A DNA stretch of 64,000 nt from the NCBI GenBank assembly GCA_017744915.1, contig JAGIAH010000001.1:620001-684000 (forward strand), read 5' to 3'. A program made the translations under genes and the position numbers. The stretch is from Agrobacterium tumefaciens (GTDB lineage: Bacteria > Pseudomonadota > Alphaproteobacteria > Rhizobiales > Rhizobiaceae). The notes under the pieces were generated by a model. That model did not search any database. It was not told the origin of the DNA and worked only from the letters and a program-made list of their open reading frames with translations. This document shows, one piece after another, positions 44,093 through 52,868 of the stretch. Numbering within the stretch: the first letter of the stretch is position 1; every line of letters begins with the position of its first letter.

Positions 44093-45054
44093 ACGAATTA
44101 TTGTCTGCACTGTCGCGCTATCGGGTGGCGATCATATTGAGCGCGACGCTGGTCATCGCGGCGTTCACCGTGCCCGGCTTCGTCAGCCTCACCACCGCAA
44201 GCCTCGGTCTCGATCGCGGTGCGTCGATCGGCATCGTCGCCATCGGCCTGACGGTGCTGCTTATCGCCGGCCAGATCGATCTTTCCGTCGGCGCGGTTTT
44301 TGCCCTCTCCGGCATCGTGGCGATTTCCCTGCAGGCTGAGCTTGGCATATGGCCGGCGGCCGCGCTTGGCGTGCTGACGGGCGTCGCCGCGGGTGTCTTC
44401 AACGGCATTCTCACCGTCGGGTTGAAGATTAACGCGCTGGTGGCGACGCTCGCCAGCATGCTGATTTTCCGCTCCCTGGCGCATTGGGTGACCGGCAGCC
44501 AGCCGGTCTCGGGTACCGATATCATCTTCGCCGTCACGCTTTCGCAGGTCTATGCGGAGTTCTTCACGGCCCGCAGCGCCCTGTTTCTGGCCGGCATCGT
44601 GCTGCTCGATTTCTGGCTGAGGCGCACCGTTTCAGGCCGCAACCTGTTCGCGGTCGGATCGAACCCCATCGCCGCCGAGGCGAGCGGCATACCATCCGGC
44701 AGGACGCTGTTCCTGAGCTTCGTTTTCGCGGGCGCGCTGGCCGGTCTGGCAGGCGTTTTTGAAAGCCTGACGACCAATACGGGTTCGCCGGTCTTCGGTG
44801 CGGAAATCACCGTCGTCATCATTGCCGCCGTAGTGGTGGGAGGCACCCGGCTGGAAGGCGGCCGCGGTTCAGCGCTTGGCACGCTCGGCGGGGTTCTGAC
44901 GATTGCAGCGCTGACCACGGCAATGGAGTTCCAGTCCGTACCCGCCTATGTCCAGCAGATCGTCAACGGCCTGATCCTGATCCTGCTGGTCGTGCTCGAC
45001 CGCACCGTGCGCGCAAGGCCGCGCCCGGCAATGCCGATACTGAAATCCCTTTAA
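44089..45054 (+). CDS. Sugar ABC importer permease 2 (CUT2 class)
   Basis: 321 residues, ATG overlapping the previous stop by 4 bases (ATGA). The typical VLLIAGQIDLSVGAVFALSG motif and VVGGTRLEGGRGSALGTLGGVL near the C-terminus identify an RbsC-like permease. It is the partner of the preceding permease. Confidence 0.9.
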   Translation: MNELLSALSRYRVAIILSATLVIAAFTVPGFVSLTTASLGLDRGASIGIVAIGLTVLLIAGQIDLSVGAVFALSGIVAISLQAELGIWPAAALGVLTGVAAGVFNGILTVGLKINALVATLASMLIFRSLAHWVTGSQPVSGTDIIFAVTLSQVYAEFFTARSALFLAGIVLLDFWLRRTVSGRNLFAVGSNPIAAEASGIPSGRTLFLSFVFAGALAGLAGVFESLTTNTGSPVFGAEITVVIIAAVVVGGTRLEGGRGSALGTLGGVLTIAALTTAMEFQSVPAYVQQIVNGLILILLVVLDRTVRARPRPAMPILKSL

Positions 45055-45087
45055 CCGGACATGTCACTTAAGGAGGAGTTTGTGATC

Positions 45088-46017
45088 ATGAATAAAAAGA
45101 CCCTGTTTGCCGGTATGGCAGCGCTTATTGCCTCGGCCGGCTTCGCCGAGGCCAAGACGGTGTGTTACGTTACGGCCGCTGATTCCCACGCCTATGTCAC
45201 GCCGGCCAACAAGGCCATCGATGCGCGGGCCAAGGAACTCGGGGTAGAGGTTCTCAGCCTCAGCCAGAATTTCGACGTTCAGACCGGCGTGCAGCAGATC
45301 AATACCTGCATCGCCCGCAAGGCGGCCGGCATCATTTTATGGCCGCTCGATCCGCAGGCCTATATTCCCGGCCTCGCAAAGGCCAAGGCGGCCGGCATTC
45401 CCGTCAATCTCATCAACTCGCCGATGAATGACGCTGCCAAACCTTTCGTCACCTCCTTCACCGGCCCGGATGTCCATTCCGAAGGTGAGATGGCGGCCGA
45501 AGCGCTTCAGAAGGCGCTGGACGGCAAGGGTTCCATCGTCATCATCGCCGGCCAGGCCGGCAACGGCACCACCATCGGCCGCGTCGACGGCTTCAACGCC
45601 AAGCTGAAGGCGCTCGGCAGCAAGATCGAGGTTCTCGATACCGTCAATGCGGATTTCGACCAGCAGAAGGCGCTCGTCGCCAGCCGCGACCTGATCACCC
45701 GCTTCGGCGACAAGATCACCGGCGTCTACGCCAATGACGACACCATGGCGCGCGGCTTCATCGACGCCTGGAAAGAAGCCAAACCCGGCAAGGCCACGCC
45801 GCCCATCGTTGGCATCAACGGCCAGAAGGACGCCTTCGAGTCTATCCGGAACGGCGAAATGTACGCCACCATCGTGCAGTCCCCGATCGAGGATGGCCTG
45901 CTGGCGATCAACGCCATGGCGGATGTGCTGAACGGCAAGACGATCGACGCCCGCCTGCCCATTCCGCTGACGGTTGTGACGAAGGCGAATGTGGAGAAGG
46001 AAAAGCCCGCCTTCTGA
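45088..46017 (+). CDS. Sugar ABC importer substrate-binding protein (CUT2 class)
   Basis: 309 residues from ATG 45088; AGGAGG at 45071-45076 suits either this start or GTG 45082, which adds two residues. The signal peptide TLFAGMAALIASAGFAEA is followed by a type-I binding fold: VCYVTAADSHAYVTPANKAID, KAAGIILWPLDPQ, GQAGNGTTIGRVDGFNAK and VYANDDTMARG. Unlike the first importer of the window, its gene is last in the operon and followed by a strong terminator. Confidence 0.88.
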   Translation: MNKKTLFAGMAALIASAGFAEAKTVCYVTAADSHAYVTPANKAIDARAKELGVEVLSLSQNFDVQTGVQQINTCIARKAAGIILWPLDPQAYIPGLAKAKAAGIPVNLINSPMNDAAKPFVTSFTGPDVHSEGEMAAEALQKALDGKGSIVIIAGQAGNGTTIGRVDGFNAKLKALGSKIEVLDTVNADFDQQKALVASRDLITRFGDKITGVYANDDTMARGFIDAWKEAKPGKATPPIVGINGQKDAFESIRNGEMYATIVQSPIEDGLLAINAMADVLNGKTIDARLPIPLTVVTKANVEKEKPAF

Positions 46018-46062
46018 ACGATGCGCATCGGAGATAAGCGGGGTCTTCACACCAGCAGATAG

Positions 46063-46100
46063 AAAAGGGCCGCGCAACAAGTGGGTTGCGCGGCCCTTTT
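46063..46100. terminator. Perfect bidirectional rho-independent terminator
   Basis: AAAAGGGCCGCGCAAC (46063-46078) and GTTGCGCGGCCCTTTT (46085-46100) are perfect 16-bp arms around a 6-base loop, with A and T runs at the outer ends. It serves both the importer operon (plus) and the convergent hypothetical gene (minus). Confidence 0.92.
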
Positions 46101-46132
46101 AATGTCATTGGCGGGAACCGGCCTTGCCGACT

Positions 46133-46504
46133 TCAGGCGTCGGCAGGTTCGCGAACATCATCCAGAAGAAAATATACCACCACATAGCGCGTCGTATATT
46201 TCTGACCGCTATCAGAAACGCTCTCGACGCTGCCGCCATCGGAGGGATGCCATTTCTGGTAATGCGGGTTGTTGGCGATCAACGTGATCGCCTTGCCTGA
46301 AAACCTGCCGCTCAGCCGATAGCGAGCCTCTGCGAGAGGCCAGATTTTCTCAAAATCCTGCTGGCTGATACGGGCCTTCAAGGCCTTTCTGGATATCATT
46401 TTCCCCGGCGAACCATCGTCATGTTCTGCCGATGGAATATGCAGGTCAACCTCTTCCGCATCATCCAGCAGAAAGGCAAATTCGTCTGGCCACATCCGTC
46501 TCAC
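46133..46504 (-). CDS. Hypothetical protein (123 aa)
   Basis: GTG start at 46504 supported by GGGAGGAG 6 bases upstream; the in-frame ATG at 46495 is less well placed. The protein is acidic at the N-terminus (DEFAFLLDDAEEVDLHIPSAE) and soluble, with a C-terminal TTRYVVVYFLLDDV strand. There is no signal peptide, membrane segment or recognisable catalytic motif. I do not recognise the family. It stands alone between a sugar importer and the gab genes, in DNA slightly less GC-rich than its neighbours. Confidence 0.6.
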   Translation of the reverse strand: MRRMWPDEFAFLLDDAEEVDLHIPSAEHDDGSPGKMISRKALKARISQQDFEKIWPLAEARYRLSGRFSGKAITLIANNPHYQKWHPSDGGSVESVSDSGQKYTTRYVVVYFLLDDVREPADA

Positions 46505-46919
46505 GTATCACTCCTCCCAAAGCTCACCGTCCTACAGCATGGTCATGATAACGCCTCTGCCACGAGAGGCAATGGCACAGATAAAACTGCGCCTGCTCTT
46601 TCGCTCGATCCTGGATATGACGATATCCAAAGGATTGAGCCTTTTCAGTCCGGCAGGAAATCTTCCTGAAGGTTTCGACTTCAGGAAGTTCCTTACCGGC
46701 AGTCCCAAAATTAAAGAGGCGGAAGCTGAAAAGGATAAACCCCGGGAAAACAATAGCTTCTTAAGCCAAGGAGTGCGCCAGTAGTGTGGCCCTAGACAAC
46801 CTGTAGGACCCGCCTCAACGGCCAAGGCCAACAGGACGATTTTTGTCGTTTGCCCTTTCCGGTGTCGTCCTTGCTTTTGATAGTTTTCGTACCAAACCAA
46901 ACATCACCGACATCCAGAC
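46505..46919. other. 415-bp region without a recognised gene
   Basis: No convincing coding sequence. Short open frames on both strands (82-122 codons) have no protein features or good ribosome sites. It contains a perfect 10-bp hairpin at 46662-46688 and AT-richer stretches around 46700-46760. It may hold the promoter of the hypothetical gene on the left and the 3' end of the gabD mRNA on the right. A decayed gene or small RNA cannot be excluded. Confidence 0.5.
46662..46688. other. Perfect hairpin in the gene-free region
   Basis: CTTCCTGAAG (46662-46671) and CTTCAGGAAG (46679-46688) form a 10-bp stem with a 7-base loop. No T run follows. Role unknown; too far (230 bases) from gabD to be an obvious terminator. 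Confidence 0.4.
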
Positions 46920-48398
46920 TCATATGCTCAAACACAGATATTTAATCTCCGTGTAATCATCGAGGCCGTATCTCGAGCCTTCGCGCCCCTGCCCGGATTG
47001 CTTGACACCGCCAAAAGGCGCGACTTCTGTCGTAATCAACCCGGTATTGATGCCGACCATTCCGTATTCCAACGCTTCCGCCACGCGAAACACTCTTGAG
47101 AGGTCTCTGGAATAGAAATAGGAGCCCAGGCCGAATTCCGTATTGTTCGCCATGGAGATAACCTCCTCCTCAGTTTCAAAACGGAAGAGCGGGGCGACGG
47201 GACCAAATGTTTCTTCCCGCGCGATCCTCATGCCGGCATTCACGCCGGTTAGAACTGTCGGCTGGAAAAACAGGCCACCGAGCACATCCCGCCTTCCGCC
47301 AACGGAAACGGAGGCACCCTTGCCGAGGGCATCGGCAATATGCTCCTCCACTTTGGCCATGGCCTTCTCGGTAATGAGAGGACCGGTACTGACGTCCGGC
47401 GCGAAACCATCGCCGACCTTCAGCGCCGACACTTTTGCGGCAAGCTTTTCTGCAAATGCCTCGTAGACCCCCGCCTGGACATAAATCCGGTTGGCGCAGA
47501 TGCAGGTCTGACCGTTGTTTCGGTATTTCGAAACCATGGCGCCTTCGACTGCGGCATCCAGATCGGCGTCATCGAAAACGATGAACGGGGCGTTGCCGCC
47601 GAGTTCCAGCCCCAGTTTCATGACCTGGTCGGCCCCCTGTCGCATCAATATCTTCCCGACATTGGTCGAACCGGTAAAGGTCAGCTTGCGCACCTTGTCG
47701 TTGGCAGTAAATTCCTTGCCGATCGCCACCGCATCCTGCGAGGTGATGACATTAAAGACACCGGCCGGCAGGCCTGCGCGTTCGGCAAGCACGGCAAGCG
47801 ACAGTGCCGAAAGTGGCGTTTCCGCCGCCGGCTTCGACACCACGGCGCAGCCAGCCGCCGCTGCGGGGGCGAGTTTGCGGCACAGCATGGAATTCGGAAA
47901 ATTCCATGGCGTGATTGCCGCAACGACACCAACCGGCTGTTTGATGACGATGAGGCGCTTGTCCTGCTGATGCCCGGGGATGGTATCCCCATAAACCCGC
48001 TTGGCTTCCTCACCGAACCATTCGACATAAGCGGCGCCGGAGAGAATTTCGCCCTTTGCTTCGGCGAAGGGCTTACCCATTTCCATGGTGAGGATCGTTG
48101 CGAGATCGTCGGCGTTGGCCACAAGCAGATCATAGAGCTTGCGCAACACCATCGCCCGCTCTTTGCCGGTCTTTTTCGCCCACTGTTTCTGGGCCTGATA
48201 GGCCGCGTCTATGGCTCGTGCCGCCTCAGCGCTGCTCATATCTGGCAGCGTTGCGATGACCTCACCGGTGGATGGGTTGGTCACCTCGAAGGTCTTTCCG
48301 TCATCACTGGCACCGACCCAGGCGTCACCGATGAGCGCCCTGGCCGTTGCAAGCGACGGGTCCTTCAGTTTTGACAGCAGCTTTTCGGAAATGGTCAT
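46920..48398 (-). CDS. gabD: Succinate-semialdehyde dehydrogenase
   Basis: 492 residues. Aldehyde dehydrogenase superfamily with the GabD-type pattern: ITPWNFPNSMLCRKLAPAA, catalytic Glu in LELGGNAPF, catalytic Cys in GQTCICANR and the C-terminal GGVKQSGQGREGSRYG. Oxidises succinate semialdehyde to succinate with NAD(P). Its start lies 3 bases after the gabT stop, so the two are co-transcribed as the final GABA-use steps. Confidence 0.93.
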   Translation of the reverse strand: MTISEKLLSKLKDPSLATARALIGDAWVGASDDGKTFEVTNPSTGEVIATLPDMSSAEAARAIDAAYQAQKQWAKKTGKERAMVLRKLYDLLVANADDLATILTMEMGKPFAEAKGEILSGAAYVEWFGEEAKRVYGDTIPGHQQDKRLIVIKQPVGVVAAITPWNFPNSMLCRKLAPAAAAGCAVVSKPAAETPLSALSLAVLAERAGLPAGVFNVITSQDAVAIGKEFTANDKVRKLTFTGSTNVGKILMRQGADQVMKLGLELGGNAPFIVFDDADLDAAVEGAMVSKYRNNGQTCICANRIYVQAGVYEAFAEKLAAKVSALKVGDGFAPDVSTGPLITEKAMAKVEEHIADALGKGASVSVGGRRDVLGGLFFQPTVLTGVNAGMRIAREETFGPVAPLFRFETEEEVISMANNTEFGLGSYFYSRDLSRVFRVAEALEYGMVGINTGLITTEVAPFGGVKQSGQGREGSRYGLDDYTEIKYLCLSI

Positions 48399-48401
48399 GG
48401 G

Positions 48402-49682
48402 TCAGGCCTCCGCAGCACATTGCCGCAATGTCGTTTCGAGAACGCCGAGCGCTTCGTTGAAAATCCCGTCCTCGATGGTGATCGGCGCCAGGAAACGGAT
48501 GACGTTTCCATAAACCCCGCAGGTCAACAGGATCAGACCATTCTCCAGTGCCTTCTCCCGCACCCTGTTGGCGAAATCCGGGTTGGGCGCTGCCGAGCCG
48601 GGGACATTGAACTCGACGGCATTCATGAAACCCGGACCGCGAACATCGGCTATCTGCGGAACGGTGTCGGTCAGCGACTGCAGTCTCTGTTTCAACCGGT
48701 TGCCGAGTTGCGTTGCCCGCTCGCTCAACCCTTCTTCTTCGATCACATCCAGCACGGCATTGCCGGCAGCGACGCCGATCGGGTTACCGCCATAGGTTCC
48801 ACCCAGACCACCCGGCCCCGGCGCATCCATGATCTCGGCGCGACCGGTAACAGCCGCAATCGGAAACCCTCCGCCAAGCCCCTTGGCCATGGTGGTGATA
48901 TCGGCAACCACGCCGAAATGCTCCATGGCAAAAAGCTTGCCCGTACGGGCAAAACCGGTCTGAACCTCATCGGCAATCAGCAGGATACCATGTTTGTCGG
49001 CGATTTCGCGCAGCTTCTGCATGAAGGCGCGTGGCACTTCGTAAAAGCCGCCCTCCCCCTGAACCGGCTCTATGATGAAGGCCGCAACACGACCGGGATC
49101 GACATCCGCCTTGAACAGCTTGTCGAGAACCGTAAGCGAGGCCTCCACCGTCTGGCCATGCAGTTCGACGGGAAACGGAACGTGAAAGACATCGGGCATC
49201 ATGGCGCCGAAACCGGCCTTATATGGAACGACCTTGCCGGTCAGCGTCATGCCCATGAAGGTGCGGCCGTGGAATGCACCGCTGAAGGCGATGACCGCGG
49301 AGCGGTTGGTCGCGGCACGGGCAATCTTGACGGCGTTTTCCACCGCCTCGGCACCGGTGGTGACGAAAATCGTCTTCTTCCTGAAATTGCCGGGAACGGC
49401 CTGATTAAGGCGCTCGGCCAGACGCACGTAATTTTCGTAAGGCACGACCTGATGGCAGGTATGGGTGAAATGATCGAGCTGATCTTTCACCGCAGCGATG
49501 ACTTTCGGGTGCCGGTGGCCGGTGTTGACGACGGCGATGCCAGCCGCAAAATCGATGTAACGCCGACCCTCGACATCCCAGATTTCAGCGTTCTGCGCCT
49601 TCTCGGCATAGATCTGGGTGGTAACGCCGACACCACGCGAAATCGCGTCGGCCCTGCGGGCGGCTATAGCCGAATTCGACAT
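48402..49682 (-). CDS. gabT: 4-aminobutyrate aminotransferase
   Basis: 426 residues from ATG 49682, with GGAGG 7 bases upstream; a longer frame to 49796 adds a basic tail and is rejected. Class-III PLP aminotransferase with FVTTGAEAVENAVKIAR, ADEVQTGFARTG and the PLP lysine in TMAKGLGGGFP. Transfers the amino group of GABA to 2-oxoglutarate, yielding succinate semialdehyde for GabD directly downstream. Confidence 0.92.
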   Translation of the reverse strand: MSNSAIAARRADAISRGVGVTTQIYAEKAQNAEIWDVEGRRYIDFAAGIAVVNTGHRHPKVIAAVKDQLDHFTHTCHQVVPYENYVRLAERLNQAVPGNFRKKTIFVTTGAEAVENAVKIARAATNRSAVIAFSGAFHGRTFMGMTLTGKVVPYKAGFGAMMPDVFHVPFPVELHGQTVEASLTVLDKLFKADVDPGRVAAFIIEPVQGEGGFYEVPRAFMQKLREIADKHGILLIADEVQTGFARTGKLFAMEHFGVVADITTMAKGLGGGFPIAAVTGRAEIMDAPGPGGLGGTYGGNPIGVAAGNAVLDVIEEEGLSERATQLGNRLKQRLQSLTDTVPQIADVRGPGFMNAVEFNVPGSAAPNPDFANRVREKALENGLILLTCGVYGNVIRFLAPITIEDGIFNEALGVLETTLRQCAAEA

Positions 49683-49777
49683 TGCTGTTCCTCCAATTGA
49701 CCTGTGAGTGTTGGGCAGGCGCTTTTCCTCATCGCCCGCGTCTGTTCTTGCGTGCCGCGCCAGCGGCTCAGTGCCGG

Positions 49778-51370
49778 TCAATAACCGAGCGCGCAACCAT
49801 CCTTGCGGTGGTCGGATGCGCCGAGCAAAGACCCGTTATCCCAATCGATCCAGATTGCCTGCGCGCCGCCAATTGCCCAATTGGGCGGCTGTACGCTGAA
49901 ACCACGCTGCGTGAAGACATCCCCGACCTTGAGGCGAATATTTTCCTCCATCTCCACCTTCGCCGTTCCCGGCAGCGGAAACAGACGCGGCAACTCGATT
50001 GCCGCCTGCATGTCCATGCCGTAATCGAACAATTTCGACAGGAACTGGGCGTGGCCCATGGCCTGGTAGTGGCCACCCATGACCCCGAAGGACAGCACGC
50101 TCCTGCCGTCTTTCGTCACCATGCCTGGAATGATCGTATGCATCGGCCGCTTGCGAGCGCCGATCGCATTCGGATGCCCCTCCTCCACAACGAAGCTCTG
50201 GCCGCGATTATGGAAAAGCACGCCGGATTTGGGGGCCATCAGGCCGCCGCCGTAAGGGTGGAAGATGGAGTTGATAAAGCTCACGCAATTGCGATCCTTA
50301 TCGATGACCGAAATATAGACCGTGTCTGAGTGGGCAACCCCGCCGACTATCGCCCTTGCATCGACCGGGCGCTTGAGATCGATCTTCGAGGCCAGCTCGT
50401 CGGCGAGCGCATCCGACAGCAAGAAATCCGTAGGTACGCCCGATGATGCAGGGTCGGCAAGCCACCGGTCACGGGCGGCATAGGCAAGCCGCGTCGCCTC
50501 CACTTCCCGCATCAGATTATCGGCATCAAGCGGGTCTCCAGCCGGCCTGTGCCGTTCCAGAATTTTAAGGATCATCAAGGCGATGATGCCCTGCCCGTTC
50601 GGCGGGCATTCATGCACCGTCCAGCCGCGATACTCCGCGCTGATCGGCGTCACATATTCGCCCGCTGCCTCGGCGAAATCCTCTTTCGTGTGAAGGCCGC
50701 CCTTCTCGCGCAGATAAGAAACCATCTCCTCGGCAACGGAACCGCGATAAAAAGCGTCGCGTCCATGTCGGCCGATCGCTTCAAGCGTATCGGCGAGTTC
50801 GGGCTGATACTGCACGGCTCCGACCTGCGGCACCTCATCGCCTGCAAGGAATGTGCGGCGCGTTGCAGGTTCGCGCAGGAGCATGGCCTTCTGGTGCGAA
50901 AGGTCCGACGCGACACGCGGCGTGATGGCGTATCCGCCCCGTGCAAGTGCGATCGCCTGCGACAGGATTTCGGACATCGACATGCGCCCATGGTCGGCGA
51001 CAAGCCGCGTCCAGGCGTCGACCGCCCCCGGAATGGTCACGGCATGCGGGGAAGAACGGTCGATCGCCTGAATGCCATTTTGCCTGTACCAGGAGAGCTC
51101 GGCCGCCGCCGGTGTGCGGCCGGAACCGTTGAAGGCCGTTATCCTGTCGCCGCCGTTTGCCGCCAGCAGGGCGAAACAATCGCCGCCGATACCCGTCGAT
51201 CCGGCTTCGACCACGCATTGAACGGCACAGGCTGCGACCGCCGCGTCGATTGCGGCACCGCCTGCCTTCAGGATTTCAATCGCGGCGAGCGTCGCCAGGG
51301 GATGAGAGGTGGCAGCCATGCCGTTGCGTGCAACGACAAGCGAACGTCCGGGCTGTTCAAAGTTCCGCAT
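49778..51370 (-). CDS. Gamma-glutamyltransferase family protein without signal peptide
   Basis: 530 residues, Ntn-hydrolase fold. The self-cleavage and nucleophile threonine is Thr350 in AHSDTVYISVID, and GIGGDCFALL, PPNGQGIIAL and GVMGGHYQAMGHAQ are family motifs. Most GGTs are periplasmic, but no signal peptide is visible, so this belongs with the cytoplasmic YwrD-like group. It starts 11 bases after the aminotransferase stop. In this context it may hydrolyse a gamma-glutamyl amine or gamma-glutamyl-GABA, doing the job PuuD does in the Puu pathway; that is inference. Confidence 0.85.
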   Translation of the reverse strand: MRNFEQPGRSLVVARNGMAATSHPLATLAAIEILKAGGAAIDAAVAACAVQCVVEAGSTGIGGDCFALLAANGGDRITAFNGSGRTPAAAELSWYRQNGIQAIDRSSPHAVTIPGAVDAWTRLVADHGRMSMSEILSQAIALARGGYAITPRVASDLSHQKAMLLREPATRRTFLAGDEVPQVGAVQYQPELADTLEAIGRHGRDAFYRGSVAEEMVSYLREKGGLHTKEDFAEAAGEYVTPISAEYRGWTVHECPPNGQGIIALMILKILERHRPAGDPLDADNLMREVEATRLAYAARDRWLADPASSGVPTDFLLSDALADELASKIDLKRPVDARAIVGGVAHSDTVYISVIDKDRNCVSFINSIFHPYGGGLMAPKSGVLFHNRGQSFVVEEGHPNAIGARKRPMHTIIPGMVTKDGRSVLSFGVMGGHYQAMGHAQFLSKLFDYGMDMQAAIELPRLFPLPGTAKVEMEENIRLKVGDVFTQRGFSVQPPNWAIGGAQAIWIDWDNGSLLGASDHRKDGCALGY

Positions 51371-51381
51371 GGTTTTCCCCG

Positions 51382-52764
51382 TCAGATGAGATTGCTGGTC
51401 TTTGCCCAGTCATAGGTTTCGTCGAGCGCTTTGGTCGAACGATCGAACATGTCGTCGATCTCCGCTTCGGTCATGATCAGCGGCGGGCAGAAGGAGAAGT
51501 TGTCGCCGAGCGCGCGTGTGATGACGCCGTGCGCCTGCGCGCGCTTGCCGGCATAGATCGCAACACCATCAGTGGGCTTGAACGCCTCCTTGGTCGCCTT
51601 GTCACGAACAAGTTCCAGCGTACCGATCATGCCGCGCCCGCGCACATCACCAACCAGCGGGTGATCTCGAAGCTCGTGCAGCCGTCGCTGAAACAGCGGG
51701 ATGACGGAATTGACGTGGCCCAATATGTCCCGCTCTTCATAGATCTTCAGCGTTTCCAGCGCGACGGCCGTCGCAACCGGGTGGCCGCTATAGGTGAAGC
51801 CGTGTCCGAAGGTGCCGATCTTCTGGCTTTCGGCTACCACCGCCTCGTGCACCCTGCCATTGATCATGACGGCAGAAATCGGCTGATAGGCCGCCGACAA
51901 TTGCTTGGCCATGGTGATGATGTCCGGCTTCATGCCGAAGCTTTCGGAACCGAACATGGTACCCAGCCGACCAAAACCGCAGATTACCTCGTCGGCGACA
52001 AGCAGGATGTCATAACGCGACAGGATGGCCTGGATTTTTTCGTAATAGGTCGCAGGCGGTACAATGCAGCCGCCCGATGCCATCAGGGGCTCGGCGAAAA
52101 AGCCACCGATCGTTTCCGGACCTTCCTTGAGGATCAACTGCTCGAGCGATGCGGCACATCGGCTGGCAAATTCCTCTTCGGTTTCCCCTTCATGGCCATA
52201 ACGGTAAAATTCAGGGCAATCCGTATGGAGAATCCGGTCTATCGGCAGGTCGAAGTCGCGGTGATTGTTGGCAAGGCCCGTCAGGCTTGCGGAAGCGATC
52301 GTGACGCCGTGATAGGCCCTCTGCCGCGAGATGATCTTCTTCTTCTCCGGCTTGCCGATCGCATTGTGATAATACCAGACCAGCTTCATCGCCGTGTCGT
52401 TGGCTTCCGAACCGGAATTGGCGAAAAACACCTTCGACATCGGCACCGGCGAGAGCTTGATCAGGCGCTCGGCCAGTTCAATCGCCGTTTCATGCGATTT
52501 GCCGCCGAAGCTATGGTAGAAGGGCAATTCCTTCATCTGCCGATAGGCTGCCTCGACGAGGCGCGCTTCGCTGAAACCCAGCGACGCGCAAAACAATCCA
52601 CCCAGCGCCTCGATGTACCGGTTGCCATCATTGTCGATGACATAGACGCCTTCACCCTTGGCAATGACCATCGGGCCATCCTTCAGGTGTTGCGAGGCAT
52701 TGGTATATGGATGAAGCACAAAGGCGGTGTCGCGTGCTTCCAGTGAATTTAGCAGAGCCGTCAC
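51382..52764 (-). CDS. Class-III omega-aminotransferase (putrescine/diamine type)
   Basis: 460 residues. PLP fold type I with FFANSGSEANDTAMKLVWYYHNAIGKP, RAYHGVTIASASLTG, VADEVICGFGRLG and the PLP lysine in TMAKQLSAAYQPI. It groups by motif with the SpuC/omega-amino acid:pyruvate aminotransferases that act on putrescine, beta-alanine or similar amines. It is second-coupled with ggt (11-base gap). Product semialdehydes could enter GabT/GabD metabolism. Confidence 0.85.
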   Translation of the reverse strand: MTALLNSLEARDTAFVLHPYTNASQHLKDGPMVIAKGEGVYVIDNDGNRYIEALGGLFCASLGFSEARLVEAAYRQMKELPFYHSFGGKSHETAIELAERLIKLSPVPMSKVFFANSGSEANDTAMKLVWYYHNAIGKPEKKKIISRQRAYHGVTIASASLTGLANNHRDFDLPIDRILHTDCPEFYRYGHEGETEEEFASRCAASLEQLILKEGPETIGGFFAEPLMASGGCIVPPATYYEKIQAILSRYDILLVADEVICGFGRLGTMFGSESFGMKPDIITMAKQLSAAYQPISAVMINGRVHEAVVAESQKIGTFGHGFTYSGHPVATAVALETLKIYEERDILGHVNSVIPLFQRRLHELRDHPLVGDVRGRGMIGTLELVRDKATKEAFKPTDGVAIYAGKRAQAHGVITRALGDNFSFCPPLIMTEAEIDDMFDRSTKALDETYDWAKTSNLI

Positions 52765-52868
52765 GTCGGTTTCTCCATCGGTCGTTCAAGGCGCGGGCGC
52801 GCATTCGGTCAGCCCGGCAATCTCCCAAGGTGCCTGCCGGGCCTTTATCTTGGTTACGATCGTCCGCC

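Noticed and set aside
46532-46900. 122-codon minus-strand frame as a possible transposase remnant
   Set aside because: No DDE or integrase motifs, no terminal inverted repeats and no ribosome site. I cannot support an insertion-sequence call.
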